Assembly: GCF_963966145.1 (NCBI RefSeq) | Contig: NC_091046.1 | Location: 12,152,001 to 12,216,000, forward strand | From: Tenebrio molitor | Taxonomy: Eukaryota > Arthropoda > Insecta > Coleoptera > Tenebrionidae | Length of the DNA: 64,000 bases | Direction: 5' to 3' | Part shown: positions 1 through 10,856 of the stretch, piece by piece | Layout of the letters: every line of letters starts with the position of its first letter | How positions within the stretch are numbered: position 1 is the stretch's first letter | Made by a program: the position numbers and the translations under genes | Notes under the pieces: model-generated | Database searches by the model: none | Seen by the model: the letters and a program-made list of their open reading frames with translations, nothing else | Told to the model about the DNA's origin: nothing

Positions 1-36
1 GTTTATTACTGCACAAGGGATTGAATGAAAACGTAC

Positions 37-1065
37 TTGTATGAAATAAATTTCCAAGTTCTTATTTGCTATCCACATGCAAGTTATTCCTACTAACAAA
101 TATTTGTCTGTCTTGAATTGTGCAGAAATCAGTAAGTAATCGAACATGCGAATTGCTACGAAAAACGTCTGTTCACTTAAGTCCAGCACTTGCTAAAATT
201 CGGAGAAATTATTAGTTCAGTCTTTTTTAAATATTGCAACGTACCTGTACGTAAACTAGCCAGTTAACAACAAGCATTCTGAAATTCTCGTCACTGTATT
301 TCTTCAAATAACTCTTCCGAAACACATACTTTCCCTCCGTCTCAATCATGTACCGATAATTGTCCTGAAACGTTTGTCAAAAATTGTTACAGTTGGAATA
401 TATGACTTTTTAAAATTTACCTGGAAATAATCTTTATCGTACAGACACGTTCTATATAACTCGTCAGTCTCTAAAAACGGAAATCAAACGGTTCAGCAAG
501 TTGAATTTAATTCAAGGCTGTACTTACTGCAATTCCTCTGCCTCCTGGTCAGTTTTTTGGTTAAGGTGGTTTTCTGCGCTGGTTTTTTAATGTCTTCCTT
601 GTCATTTTGAGGACCCAAAATGCGCACTACTGGGACAGTTGGAACGATTTTAACCTCAGCACTTTCCAGAGTAGCTTTTTTGGGCAAATTCTTTGTTTGT
701 ACCTTCTTGGACAAATAATTAACATAGTGTTCTTCACCACTGACAAACACTTCGTCCACTTCAAGATCATTACCGGCATCTTTGGTAACCAGACGTTCGG
801 TCACATTTTCCGATCTAAAATAATATTTCACTTCTTCCAACTTACTTGTAGAAGAAGAACGACATCTGACTTCGCTGCTGACAGCGTTGAGATATTTTCG
901 AATGGTGCATGCTTTAAGATCTTTCTGAGGCAAAATATTTTCACATAAATCGGCCAGCGGATTACGTGCAGTCTTTTTTGATTCGGTTTTGTCTTCATTT
1001 ATGTTTTGCAACTTGCCACAGTGATCCCTCTCCGACAATCGTGGAATATTTTTTTGACGATTCAT
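37..1065 (-). CDS. Divergent B/A-type mitotic cyclin, 5' part (runs off the left edge)
   Basis: Four exons are visible on the minus strand: 528-1065, 421-470, 245-364 and 37-192. They join in phase for 288 residues before the window ends. The start is the ATG at 1065. The N-terminal region is basic and low in complexity, with a destruction-box-like stretch RNPLADLCEN near residue 34 (R..L..L..N), as expected for an APC/C-degraded mitotic cyclin. The cyclin box starts in exons 2-4: the segment MLVVNWLVYVQ corresponds to the family's (M/L)..(L/I)VDWLV, and LLVGITCMWIANK to LQLVGVTSMLIASK. The aspartate of the VDWLV motif is replaced by asparagine. Known family role: cyclins activate CDK1/2 at mitosis. 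The assignment to a B, B3 or A subclass is uncertain because the C-terminal cyclin fold is outside the window. The last donor (at 36) is less certain than the others. The 528-residue-side donor is a strong GTAAGT. Confidence 0.8.
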
Positions 1066-2955
1066 TTTGAGGATGCGAAAAATTGTTGGTAACTATGTAA
1101 CAAATGCACTGATAGTGTTCAGTTGATCTTAATACTCGCAGCATAAATGAAAAGACTGGACTGGAAATAGTTTTTACTGGACAAACCTTCAACTTTTTAC
1201 ATCCTCTTGTCAATTTACTTGTCTGCCTTTTTAGGAGCTTTTTCTTCTCGTTGTTGTTATCGTAGGCTATAAATAAAGAACACAATAGTTCACATTCAAC
1301 TAATATCAAATAATGATTGTACGTCATGTAAATCTGAATTTTCAATATTGTACTTGGTTATGTAATTTTAAATGGTGAAAAATATTTTTATTTTAGAAAA
1401 GCCTTTGGTTGGTTTTTACAGCTAATCCGTTATTTTGTCATTTAACAATATATTATACAAAACAATAAATTTCCTAGATTATCATTAGTAATACAACGAG
1501 AGCAATTCTTTCTGTAAACAGACTAATCCGAAACAACTGGTTAAGTACATGTTATTAAAAATAAATTGGTGTGTATTTGCAGATTTTTTAGCAACATTTT
1601 TTTTATTCATGTTTGAAGAAATAAACTAAAAGATAACATTCTACCTCATTCAACAGAAATTATTTTACTATCAGCAATACTAAAGAACCTCAGTTGTGTT
1701 GAGCATTCTCAAAATATTTTTATAAGATGTAATGGAGAAACGTCATCAAAAATGAAATAAATTTTCGAAGTGATCTAATTTAGAAAAGAATGACCGTCAA
1801 GCAACCATCAAGAAAATATTGCTGTCTCGGTACAATGATAATTTAAGTGGCAGAAAGGCAGAAACTGCAATTGAAAGTTATCGCTCGCTACTTTCTTTGT
1901 AGTGTCTGCTTATACAAATGCATCACAATTTCCTTTGAAAATCACTAATTGCGGCAAAACAGTAAATCTAGAACAATTTGTTTCTCTGAAATTTTGAATA
2001 AAGTAGGCGAAAATTTCAATTATCCCAGCTTAAATTCTTCAAATCGCACAAATACGAGTACACAGCCTGGAAACTTTAATTGGAATAAAGTTCGTAACTT
2101 GGACGTAGGTGATTTTTGTAGAAAATCCCGAAACTGGTGAATTATTGTTTCCCTTTGTCCACATTTTGGCGCATATGGATTTTGTATATCTGCTCCCGGA
2201 AGTGCACGACCACCCCTAACTTTTTTTTTCTCAAATGTAAGGGTATGTCAAATGATACCTCCTTTGAAAGGCCACTCCGCAAGGAATACAACGCACTATT
2301 ATTTGTTTCCTGAATATTTTCAAAGCCTACGTGCTAAAAAATTAAAACCAATGTTATAAGTAGAATATGTTGGAGGTGTACATTTCGTATTTTATCATAG
2401 AGAACAGCATCCGGATTTACCACCCATTAGCCAAACAAAGTAGCATTAAGCAAGTGCAAGTTTGAGGCGCAACACCGAAACTTAGGTCATGTAGGGGTTG
2501 TGCTCAGACAGCGAGAACCCACTGTTAGAGGGGATACTAAACGTATAATTAACTCTTCAAGAAAATTCGGTGACTCCAGCCCGGCAATTGTCCCGTGACA
2601 ACGATATCACTGATATCAGTCTATACGATATAAACTATTGAGAATACATACTTTGATCTTCAAAGTTGCATCCTTACAAGGTGCAGATGCTCTAAGAATT
2701 AGCTAAGGATGACGCGGACATTTGCGAGCAAATGATGAACCTGATCGACAATAATCAGATCTCATTAGCATCCATAGTTTTTGCAAACGAAAGTACTTTC
2801 TTCTTACAAAGTAAATTTCAACGAACTGAAACAATTTAAAAGAAAGTCCGAAATTCACATTTTTGAAACTAAAAAACCTTCTAACAAAAATAAATAATGA
2901 AGATCAATGTTCAAACTGACTGCTATTTTCTTCTTGGGTTTAGGTATACTATATA
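1066..2955. other. Upstream flank of the cyclin gene, no gene recognised
   Basis: About 1.9 kb of AT-rich sequence. The first 200-300 bases upstream of 1065 should hold the cyclin 5' UTR and promoter, but I see no distinctive element. The small open frames here (for example 1949-2140) have no recognisable domain. Confidence 0.5.
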
Positions 2956-4577
2956 CAGGTGTCCCAGAACTCGCGGATCAAACTTACAGTGCGTTTTCCT
3001 TGGTGATAACTGAAAGCAATAGCGTTTAAAAAAAAGGACAGGGTATAACCGATTTTTTGTAATGAATAATTAAAGTTGACCAATCAGAAGGACGCTGTTA
3101 ATTTGAATTTCACGTAAATTTAACCAACGGTTTGAATTGCCTAGCAACATAATTCTAGTAAGAATGGTATGGAATTTCAAGTAAATGTTTGGGCAACTGT
3201 GAAGATTTTGACAACGTCAAGTTATAATTTGATTCTAAATTGTCAAACTTCTTATTGAAATCCTGTATACAGCTGCAGAGTATGCCGGAATACTCATAAT
3301 TTATGAAGAGTGCCGGCGCAATGCAAGTGAGGATGCAAGGGAATATGCAATACGTTTTCCACGACGTTTGCCACATCCAAATTATAACGTATTTCTATGG
3401 TTGGTGTACCGTGCTCGAGACACTGGGTCCTTGGTGACTACCTAACAAGCAATTGGTGGTCCCCCACGAGAAGTTAGAACACCAGAGACTGAAGATGCTG
3501 TTCTTCAGTCCTTTGATGACGACGGTAGAAGAAGTATATTTGAAGAACTATATTTACCGCGAACCTATCAATATTTTAGAAGAACTAAATGATCAAATTC
3601 ACGAAACACTGGCTACTGTTATTCCTAATATGCTTAGACTGGCAAGGAAAAATTTAATAAAACGAGCTCGCCTATTCCTTCAGATGATTCTTTTTATTTT
3701 GCATGTTTCTTATTTCATTTGTTGCATTCTACATCATTTAGTTATAAAATTTGACCTAATAATGATGCTAAAATAAATAGGTTAGTTCAATCCAGTTTTG
3801 TCTTCTTTCTTTCAGAACTGCCACTATGCTTGATCTGTTGTTCAAAACCTACGTGTAACTCCAGCTTTTTTTGCAATGTCAAGAATGTTCCTAAAAGTCT
3901 TTTCTTTCATTTCGACGATGAAAAGTCCCGCTCGTGTATAGCTGCGCTAATACGTTGCAGATGCAGAGTGTATACACAGGAGTCAGGATAAATTTCTTGT
4001 GGTTCTGATTCACTTCACAGGCCCTGCATATTTCACTTTTTACTAAGATTTTTAAGGTAGTGATATTACTCACTTGACGCTACGTCGCCATTTTACCTTC
4101 CATCAACAAAGGTTCAATTCATCATATCCCTCCCGTCAATTTCCCATACCCCTCAAGGTTACAATTGCTCTGGAAATTTTCACTCATAACAAACCATATT
4201 TCATTAATTGCCGGAAGAAGAAACTTCTTGCGTTCCCTGATTTAGATTCTATACATTTGTTCACCTGCCTTTGGCGAAATTTCCCATTTTTGGTTATTTC
4301 AAAAGTAGCTGTCACTTTTGACGTCTGTTTCGACAAGTTGACCAGACAAATATTGAAATTAATTTTATTATTCATCGAATTATACGTTGCTTGGCAATTG
4401 AGGGAAGGTACTCAATTTTCTCATAAAGGGAAAATTAGATCGAGCTCTATTGGTCAATTTGATTAATTCATAACTAAAAAGCTGTTGCACCCTGCATATT
4501 TTTCTAAACGTTTTTTACCTTCATTTCCATCAAGGAATATACAGTTTCAATTTGATCCGCGAGTTCTGGGACACCTG
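2956..4577. mobile_element. Tc1/mariner-like element with DUF4817-type transposase remnant
   Basis: Terminal inverted repeats of about 25 bp begin CAGGTGTCCCAGAACTCGCG at 2956 and are mirrored at the right end, each flanked by a TA dinucleotide as expected for Tc1/mariner-type insertion. The 1.6-kb interior keeps only the two ends of a transposase (see 3299-3690). A second element with closely related termini is at 49873-53165, so this is a family. Confidence 0.8.
3299..3690 (+). pseudogene. Broken DUF4817/mariner-type transposase, catalytic core deleted
   Basis: The first frame reads YEECRRNASEDAREYAIRFP, then RLPHPNYNVFLWLVYRARDTGSL, which is the helix-turn-helix DUF4817 domain typical of this transposase group (IYGECR.N...A...Y..RFP...HP....F..L...R.TGS). 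After about 130 codons, interrupted by one stop, the frame shifts to NILEELNDQIHETL..V.PNMLRLARKNLIKRARLFLQ. This matches the C-terminal end (LEELK.RI......IT.EML.RV..NL..R...C.). The DDE catalytic centre between them is missing, so the copy is inactive. It may still be mobilised in trans through its termini. Confidence 0.7.
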
Positions 4578-4695
4578 TATATCCGTTTTTAAATTTCAGA
4601 CATTTTGGAGTGAGCGTTCTTGCAGTTGTTCAATGGTACGAGTAGCTGGCCGATTGAAGCAAACCTTGCTTTAGATATGATGTAAAGCTATACTT

Positions 4696-4964
4696 ATACC
4701 GAGTGACTATAAATGATTGAAAATTATTTTGTTATGTTGGTAACACATTTGAAATCTTTAGTTGGCGACATCGTTGGCATGACACACGTAATTTTTAAAA
4801 TTGAAACAAACGTCAAAAAAATCTAAATCGACAATGTATTTCGTGACTTAACCTAACCTAAATAGAAATGACTGACAGATAATGCACGACAAGACTTGCA
4901 CTACCAACTGCATCAGTGTTGCCAATCCACTATTTTCTTTCAATCATTTATAGTCACTCGGTAT
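4696..4964. mobile_element. MITE, 269 bp, family G copy 1
   Basis: Long inverted arms start ATACCGAGTGACTATAAATG at the left and are mirrored at the right. A related copy is at 22759-23021 with termini ATACCGGGTGATTTTAAATG. Non-coding. Confidence 0.75.
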
Positions 4965-5304
4965 AAAAATCTAATGGAGTGAGATCTGCGAACCGAGTAG
5001 GCAAATCAATAATTCCGCTTCCACCAATTCTTAACATATGCACTGATTGACGAGATTTTTAGTTTAAAAAATATGGATTTTGAACGTTTTTTAATTTGTG
5101 GTTATAATTTATGAGTACATATCATTTTCTTATTAAAGAATTTATTTTTTGTGGAAATTTCTTGGCAAAATTTGAATTTCGCTGCCACCTTTTTTTCACT
5201 TTTAAAAAAGTCTTTATCTCAAAAACAATCAGTCCAAGGTCATAAATGGTACATGAATAGAAATCGAAATTCAATAATACAAAAATTGGAATATGCCATT
5301 TATA

Positions 5305-5548
5305 GTTATTTATGTATTAAGGGTGTAATGAAGGCGTTTGTGGCCCGCGGCGTGACATTGGGGCTCAAGACGTCAGTCTAGGGTCACAAACGCTAATTAT
5401 GCCCGTGGTACATACTAGCTATTTATGCACCAAGGGCGTTACAACGATGATTACGCCCGGAGAACGATGAATCCAACTCGAGGGCTTTAGCCCGAGAGAT
5501 GGATATCGTTCGATGGGCGTAATCATTCGGTGACGCCGTGGTGCATAC
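5305..5548. repeat. Two tandem GC-richer hairpin units
   Basis: Two adjacent units both begin with TATTTATG followed by an AAGGGYGT stretch. Each folds back on itself. In the first, GCGTTTGTGGCCC pairs with the stretch ending ACAAACGC. In the second, TGCACCAAGGGCGT and GATTACGCCC pair with GGGCGTAATC and the segment ending GTGCATA. The second centre is CTCGAGGGCTTTAGCCCGAG. The units are markedly richer in GC than their surroundings, and no protein is encoded. Confidence 0.65.
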
Positions 5549-6186
5549 AAGATTTTATTTTTCACTATACGTGTTCTTAAAAAAAAAAAAAAAATTGGCA
5601 TCTTTGCAATTATGAATTGATAAGGACGTTATGAATTCATTACGCCCGCTTATTCTTATTACGCCCTGTTTTATTCCCCGGTTGTTATGGACATGTTTAC
5701 GTATTTCGTATCCTAGAAGTTATCATGCAATTATACTAAAGTGAAAAATAAAAATAATTATGACGATGTCATTGTGTGGGAATGGAAAAGATCAGAAAAT
5801 TAAAATTATCGAATATTGCTTCTTTTAAAACAATAAAATTGACCTGTTTGAATTTTTTTTTAAAAACCTCATCGGGAAAGATTTTTGATTATTCTGAACT
5901 TTTAGTACAGCCGCCCGCAAAAGAATCGAGCCTACCCGGCTGCAAGGCATAAATTCGTAAATCTAGCCTGCAACTATTTCGGACAGTTTGGTATACGAGG
6001 GTTGTTTCATTAATTTTTGGTCATTACTTAGACGTTTCTGAATTAAAAATGTTTCTTTTCTTAGATATCCCTAGAGTTTGTCTGTCTCTATATTTAAAAA
6101 TTATTGATTTAATTCGATTGCAATAAATGTGATTTGTAACGGCCGACGTTTAGTAAAACTATAAAAATATGTGTATTAGCGCTGCT

Positions 6187-6652
6187 GAAATTTAAAAACT
6201 ACCACCTGTTGAATTAAGTTGGTAAAATTAAAATTACACTAAGGCCCAGTTTATTCACCTTCAAGTAACTTTATTTGATAATTACCGTGGATCTACCAAT
6301 AGCAGATTCTAAATCATAGCAACTACTGGCCAGATAAATTTACTTGAAGGTGAATAAACCGGGCCTAAATGTCCAAATGATAACTTTTATATTACTAGGA
6401 TGCCAGCTAGACCTTTTGATCGATCTGTTTATTATGTCAAAAAGTGAGTGCCGTAAAAACAATGAAATCTTTTAAATAACACATTACAACAAATCGAATT
6501 TTTATTTATAGTTTTCATAAGGTATCATTGACATCACTGTAACCAAATATTTCTATTTCCCCTATGTCAAAAATCAACTATAAGCATACAACGTTGTAGG
6601 TTGTATTTTCTACGTAGAATCCAGTGTTGGTGTTTTTTTTTTAGTTTTGTAA
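6187..6652. mobile_element. MITE of the ACCACC family, copy A1
   Basis: The left arm holds CTACCACCTGTTGAATTAAG and the right arm ends with GGTTGTATTTTCTACGTAGA. Both match the element at 51155-52757 and the copy at 43511-43904. The interior has TATTACTAGGATGCC, the unoccupied version of the site into which mariner inserted at 51237. A smaller MITE (6243-6365) is inserted in this copy. Confidence 0.65.
6243..6365. mobile_element. PIF/Harbinger-like MITE, 123 bp, copy 1
   Basis: The inverted ends GGCCCAGTTTATTCACCTTC and its mirror end at GGGCC. It is flanked on both sides by TAA, a 3-bp target duplication of the TWA type known for PIF/Harbinger. A second copy is at 10719-10856. Confidence 0.8.
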
Positions 6653-7607
6653 CAGATAATAGAAACCATGTCTCCAAAAAATTGAATTATAGAGCTAATA
6701 AAATAAAATAATTATCAGTAAGTAGTAATATAACAATTGACTTGAACATCGCATTGATTTGCAAAGGTGATGCCATTCCCAATCCCGATTTATGCATTTT
6801 TACAACAAATTGACACAATTCGCATGATTTTAAAAAATGTGAAACGTATTTATTAGTTACTATAAAGAGTTTGCCTTCAAAAATAATCACCGATTTATTT
6901 TAGAGAAAGAGTTACAGTGATGGATAGACGTTAACGAAATTTTTGATTTTAATATGATGAGTTGAATCTTCAATAAAATGATACACAATCGAAATAACCG
7001 GTGTGCTTAATAGAAAAAATAAATATGTAACTAAAATCAAAATTATTTTAATAATGAACGTAATAAAATAGATCGTTACAATATTTAAGAAAATTCTGGG
7101 TAAATTTGCAGAGGTAAAGTATCTTTATTAAACAAAACTAAAACAACATTGGGGCGGGGAGGTTAAAATGGCCAAACATATTTTAAATAAAATTTGTTTG
7201 CATATTGCTATATTAGCTGGAGTTTCTTTATTTTAATATTTCAATAGAAAATCGCACGGCACTCAAAATCAGCCAATGAATGAATTAGAACTTTTAATAA
7301 CTGCCTAGCAACTCAAAAATTTTCTGATATTTTACATGTTACATACCCAAGCAAAATTAATAAGCGGTAATTTTTTGATAATTTTTCTTTTAACAGTTTC
7401 GCTGTGGATTTCCACATTAGTTTTATAACAGCCTCTTCATAATTGCCCCATTTTTGCGTTTCATGTTTCCAGTCCACCCCTTCAACAGCATAGTGGAATC
7501 AAGGAACTATCCAACTTGACATTGCGCTCTTTTAAGAACTGTTGAAACTGGCACCACACATTGGCCTTGCTTCGTTTTGTATTTTTTGTTTGAATTTCAT
7601 CTATCTT

Positions 7608-7772
7608 CATTTAAATTTCCGGTCAAATTTGTCGTAGAAGAGTCGATTGTGAACGCACTACGGATTACGAATCACAAATCAGTTGTTTAAATCTTACCGT
7701 TATTTGTGTTTTTATACCAATGGTGCGTTCACAATCAATTCTTTACGCCAACTTTGATCGGAAATTTAAATG
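7608..7772. mobile_element. MITE family H, copy 1 (165 bp)
   Basis: The termini CATTTAAATTTCCG are inverted, and the inner arms AGTCGATTGTGAACGCAC and GTGCGTTCACAATC are mirrored. The centre holds a conserved palindromic stretch around CAGTTGTTTAAATCTTAC. Other copies are at 12341-12494 and 54506-54667. Confidence 0.75.
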
Positions 7773-8420
7773 AACACCCGATAATTTTTAAACACTGTAA
7801 TCTCCAAAACCTGAATGACACATTTTACAATTTATTGTTTATGCGGTTGACAGAACACATTCCAAAGACGACTATAGAAAATTTGTGATTTTGATATAAG
7901 GAAAATTATATGGTTTTTGTTAAATTTTTCTTTGTGTCGTGCGATTTTCTTATCGAATCAACCCTTGTGAGTAGATTAATAACTGGAATTTTTTTTCGAT
8001 AATAAGTCTACTCACTTGGGAGATTATAAATGAAAATCTTTTTAGCGTATTAATTTTTGTTTATTTGTTATTCGTAATCATACGATTTTTTAACCAATAA
8101 ACGTCATTGTATAACAATTTAAAAAAAATGCAACCGAATTATATTCGTCATTAAACGTTGAAATGCACAATAAAAACTCTACAGTTTTTCATTTGTCAGT
8201 CAACACCGTTTAAATAATGGACAAAAACTAATGGTACTGTCCTCGTATATCGAAATGTCTGAAAATGTTGGAGATTAGATTTATGAGTTTACGACAGTCG
8301 TCAGGTCCCTTTGTCGAAATATGGATTGGTGATTATTTCCTTGCAGAGGGTCGGCTCGATTCTTTTGCGGGCGGCTGTACCTACTGACTGGATGTTTAAT
8401 AGGTAGTTATTTAGACAACG

Positions 8421-8924
8421 AGTGTTAGAAGTGCAACTTTTTTTCGTAAGTGTGGAAGTTTATTAAACGAGTCGTAGACGAGTTAAATAATCCACACGCA
8501 TGAAAAAAAAAGCACGCTAACACGAGTTGTCTGTAAAAAATTTTTAAATTTCATAAATCAAAACCTATTTTAACTGTAATTTGTGCTTCCATTTTGGTCA
8601 AGTGCGGTGGCCGGTTGTGGTAACTACGGAAACATTATATGTTTATTGTTGTAAAATTAATTTGTCAGTTTTATGTCAGTCTCAATAAAAGTCAAAATGA
8701 GTGATTTAGATGAAGATCCTGAAATTACTAGTGGACTAAAGAAAGCTGGGTTTAATGTTACTAATTGTTCTAATCGATATTTCAATTTTCATTTTGATAA
8801 ATTACTTCTCTGTAGAATACGTAGCTATATCGTTCATTCATGGATTAAAACCAAGCAGTTAAAAAAAGTTGCTGACATCATAACTTTTTTTCACTAAGTG
8901 AAAAAAAGTGATACTTCTAACACT
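8421..8924. mobile_element. 504-bp inverted-repeat element with a 74-codon open frame
   Basis: The left end AGTGTTAGAAGTGCAACTTT is mirrored by an end reading GTGATACTTCTAACACT. A second internal fold pairs 8412-8445 with 8505-8540. The open frame at 8673-8897 starts MSVSIKVKMSDLDEDPEITS and matches no family I can name. It could be a captured host exon or chance. Confidence 0.5.
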
Positions 8925-9046
8925 AAAATCAATGAAAAATAGTCAACTTTTTTTAATGAAATTTTAAAAAATATATTATAATCTCAAAATGGCACCTAAT
9001 GATTAGGTATTATAATCATTAAAAGATTAGCCTGTTTGCTGTGTAA

Positions 9047-9730
9047 TACATTCATTTTTGTTTTAGACCAGAGTAGGCTATTTTAATTTTTTTAAATGTT
9101 GGTATCGGGGCTATGTCAAAATAACAAAATCAAAATTGTTCGAACTGCCAGTGTCAAATTTGACATTATTATTAAGTATTAAGGTAAATTAGTTTTAAAT
9201 TTGTGCAATATTTACATTTATCACTATACTAAGGACAACGTAACATTTTATCTGCCCCGCCCATTTCATTTTCTTAGTTACCAATCAAATAGGTTGTTAA
9301 GACGATCTGATTTACACAGTAAAAATTTCTGACATTCGAATTGTCTTAATGACATTTTAGTTTTTAGAACCTAAAACAATAATTGTGGACTTGACAGCAA
9401 AATTCTAACCTTAACTTTTTTACGTGGCAAATGTGATGAAAAAGTATACAGATTGAATCTGGCTTTGATTCTGATTGGTCAATTTTAGTGGGCGGAGCAG
9501 ATAAAAAGTGATAACGGCAATACTATAAATACACACATTATTGAGTCTTCGAAACTGTGCAGTTAATTGGAAAATGATAATGCTTGGCTACATGGTCATG
9601 AATTTTGACAAGAAAGTATAACCTCAAATATTATACATGATGTATATTGTCATTCAGCCACAGTCTTACCATACAACTCGCCAAATTTCCATAGCCTACT
9701 CTGGTCTAAAACAAATGTGAATGCACTGTA
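9047..9730. mobile_element. 684-bp inverted-repeat DNA element
   Basis: The right-end repeat, read inward, is CAGTGCATTCACATTTGTTT, followed by a shared TAGACCAGAGTAGGCT. The left end shows the same sequence with a few changes. A second MITE-like element is nested at 9223-9515. No coding remnant was recognised. Confidence 0.65.
9223..9515. mobile_element. Nested MITE with GC-richer arms
   Basis: The arms TTATCTGCCCCGCCCA and TGGGCGGAGCAGATAA are mirrored, along with flanking ACCAATCA/TGATTGGT. It lies wholly inside the 9047-9730 element, so it inserted later. Confidence 0.55.
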
Positions 9731-10125
9731 GATAATTTTTTGCTTATAAAATGTTCCCTTATGCTTAATCATAACTCATAGTCATAAGATTCACGCACCT
9801 ACCTGTTAAAATCAAAATTATAGAGTACCTAGACCTAATTTTCTACAATGTAAAATGCACTTAAAGTTGACTCAAGTTGCAAAAAACCACTTTGCATTTG
9901 CAGCAGCATTTTTATGGCATTAGTCATTTGAAATTACTTTAAAACTGTACTTATATGGAAAATATTCAACCCAAACTATGATTTTCTGGTCCCTTTTTGT
10001 CGTTATATGAAAAAAATGCTGTTGCAAATGACAAGTGGTCATTGCATTTTTCGTTCATATTTAGTATATATTTTACCTACATATTTGAAAATGTTTTCGA
10101 ATAATGACAGAACCGACATGAACTT
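9731..10125. other. Intergenic, nothing recognised
   Basis: AT-rich sequence between two transposons. It has no domain-bearing frame and no clear regulatory element. Confidence 0.4.
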
Positions 10126-10690
10126 AGTCCATTCAAAAATCAAAAAACCACTAACGTCGCATTTTCCTCGATAATTACTATCGGCAACGCTGTCCAGTGT
10201 AAAATTTGGTGACAAATTTATCGGGGGTTCGTGTGAATTCTGTTCTGGGCCCTGGGCATGTTTAAGTACTGAGTGCGTTTAAGTGCTGAGCGATAATAAA
10301 ACAATTCGAACGAAATTCAAAGCAATTGAATTTTATTTTGAATCAAATAAATGTCATAATTTATAGTTATCAACATACACTGCGCCGCAAAATTAGCGCA
10401 TACTGTGTAAAAACTTTAAAAATGCCTGTAAATTTAAATTTTAAATCATGCATTATGAAAAGTGGTTTTCTAATAAGTATCGGATTTAAACTTTAAGATA
10501 ATGTGAATGAACATTTTTGGTTTCCAAATGGCAATGAAAAATTTTCTAAAAATGAATACGATTAATTTTCTAAATTATACGTTAATTTTGCGGCGCAGTG
10601 TAGTATGAAAAAATAACTACCTGGGGTTTTTTAAATTTTACCAATCTAAAACAACAGGTACATAGTGGTTTTTTGATTTTTGAATGGACT
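10126..10690. mobile_element. ACCACC-superfamily element, copy L1
   Basis: The ends AGTCCATTCAAAAATCAAAA and mirror are at 10126 and 10690. The next bases AACCACTAACGTCGCATTTT match the copy at 27764-28123. The element is interrupted by a TA-flanked MITE at 10376-10603. Confidence 0.7.
10376..10603. mobile_element. Tc1/mariner-type MITE, 228 bp
   Basis: TA-flanked inverted ends CACTGCGCCGCAAAATTA.CG and mirror. Non-coding. It is nested in the 10126-10690 element. Confidence 0.8.
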
Positions 10691-10718
10691 TTATTTACCC
10701 AATACTTTTGTTATTTTA

Positions 10719-10856
10719 GGCCTGGTTTATTCACCTTCAAGTAACTTTATTTGAACGGTAATTAATTAGTAATTACCATGGATCTACCAATAGCAGATTC
10801 TAAATCATCGCAACTACTGACCAGATAAATTTACTTGAAGGTGAATAAACCGGGCC
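10719..10856. mobile_element. PIF/Harbinger-like MITE, copy 2 (138 bp)
   Basis: The ends GGCCTGGTTTATTCACCTTC and mirror are flanked by TTA on both sides. It is about 90% identical by eye to the copy at 6243-6365, apart from an insertion of about 15 bp in the left half. Confidence 0.85.

Larger units (their letters stand above)
5996..8245. mobile_element. Mariner-type element relic inside the 5906-8379 element
   Basis: Flanked by TA on both sides. The left terminus CGAGGGTTGTTTCATTAATT is mirrored, with about 70% identity over 29 bp, by the right terminus. The first bases are the same as the termini of the mariner at 51239-52667. I found no transposase fragment in the 2.2-kb interior, which holds other MITEs (6187-6652 and 7608-7772). 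Confidence 0.55.
5906..8379. mobile_element. 2.5-kb DNA transposon with near-perfect 25-bp terminal repeats (outer shell of a nest)
   Basis: The termini CAGCCGCCCGCAAAAGAATC are mirrored at 8379 and are flanked by TA on both sides, suggesting Tc1/mariner-type insertion. Almost the whole interior is filled by a later element (5996-8245), so no transposase of the outer element survives. Confidence 0.75.

Noticed and set aside
607..948. Plus-strand 113-codon frame
   Set aside because: It is the antisense shadow of cyclin exon 1, whose frame has a destruction box and splices into a cyclin box.
995..1345. Minus-strand 116-codon frame overlapping the cyclin start
   Set aside because: No domain, different frame from the cyclin, and AT-rich chance composition.
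4074..4466. 130-codon frame
   Set aside because: Lies inside the degraded DUF4817 element, has an overlapping antisense frame, and matches no domain.
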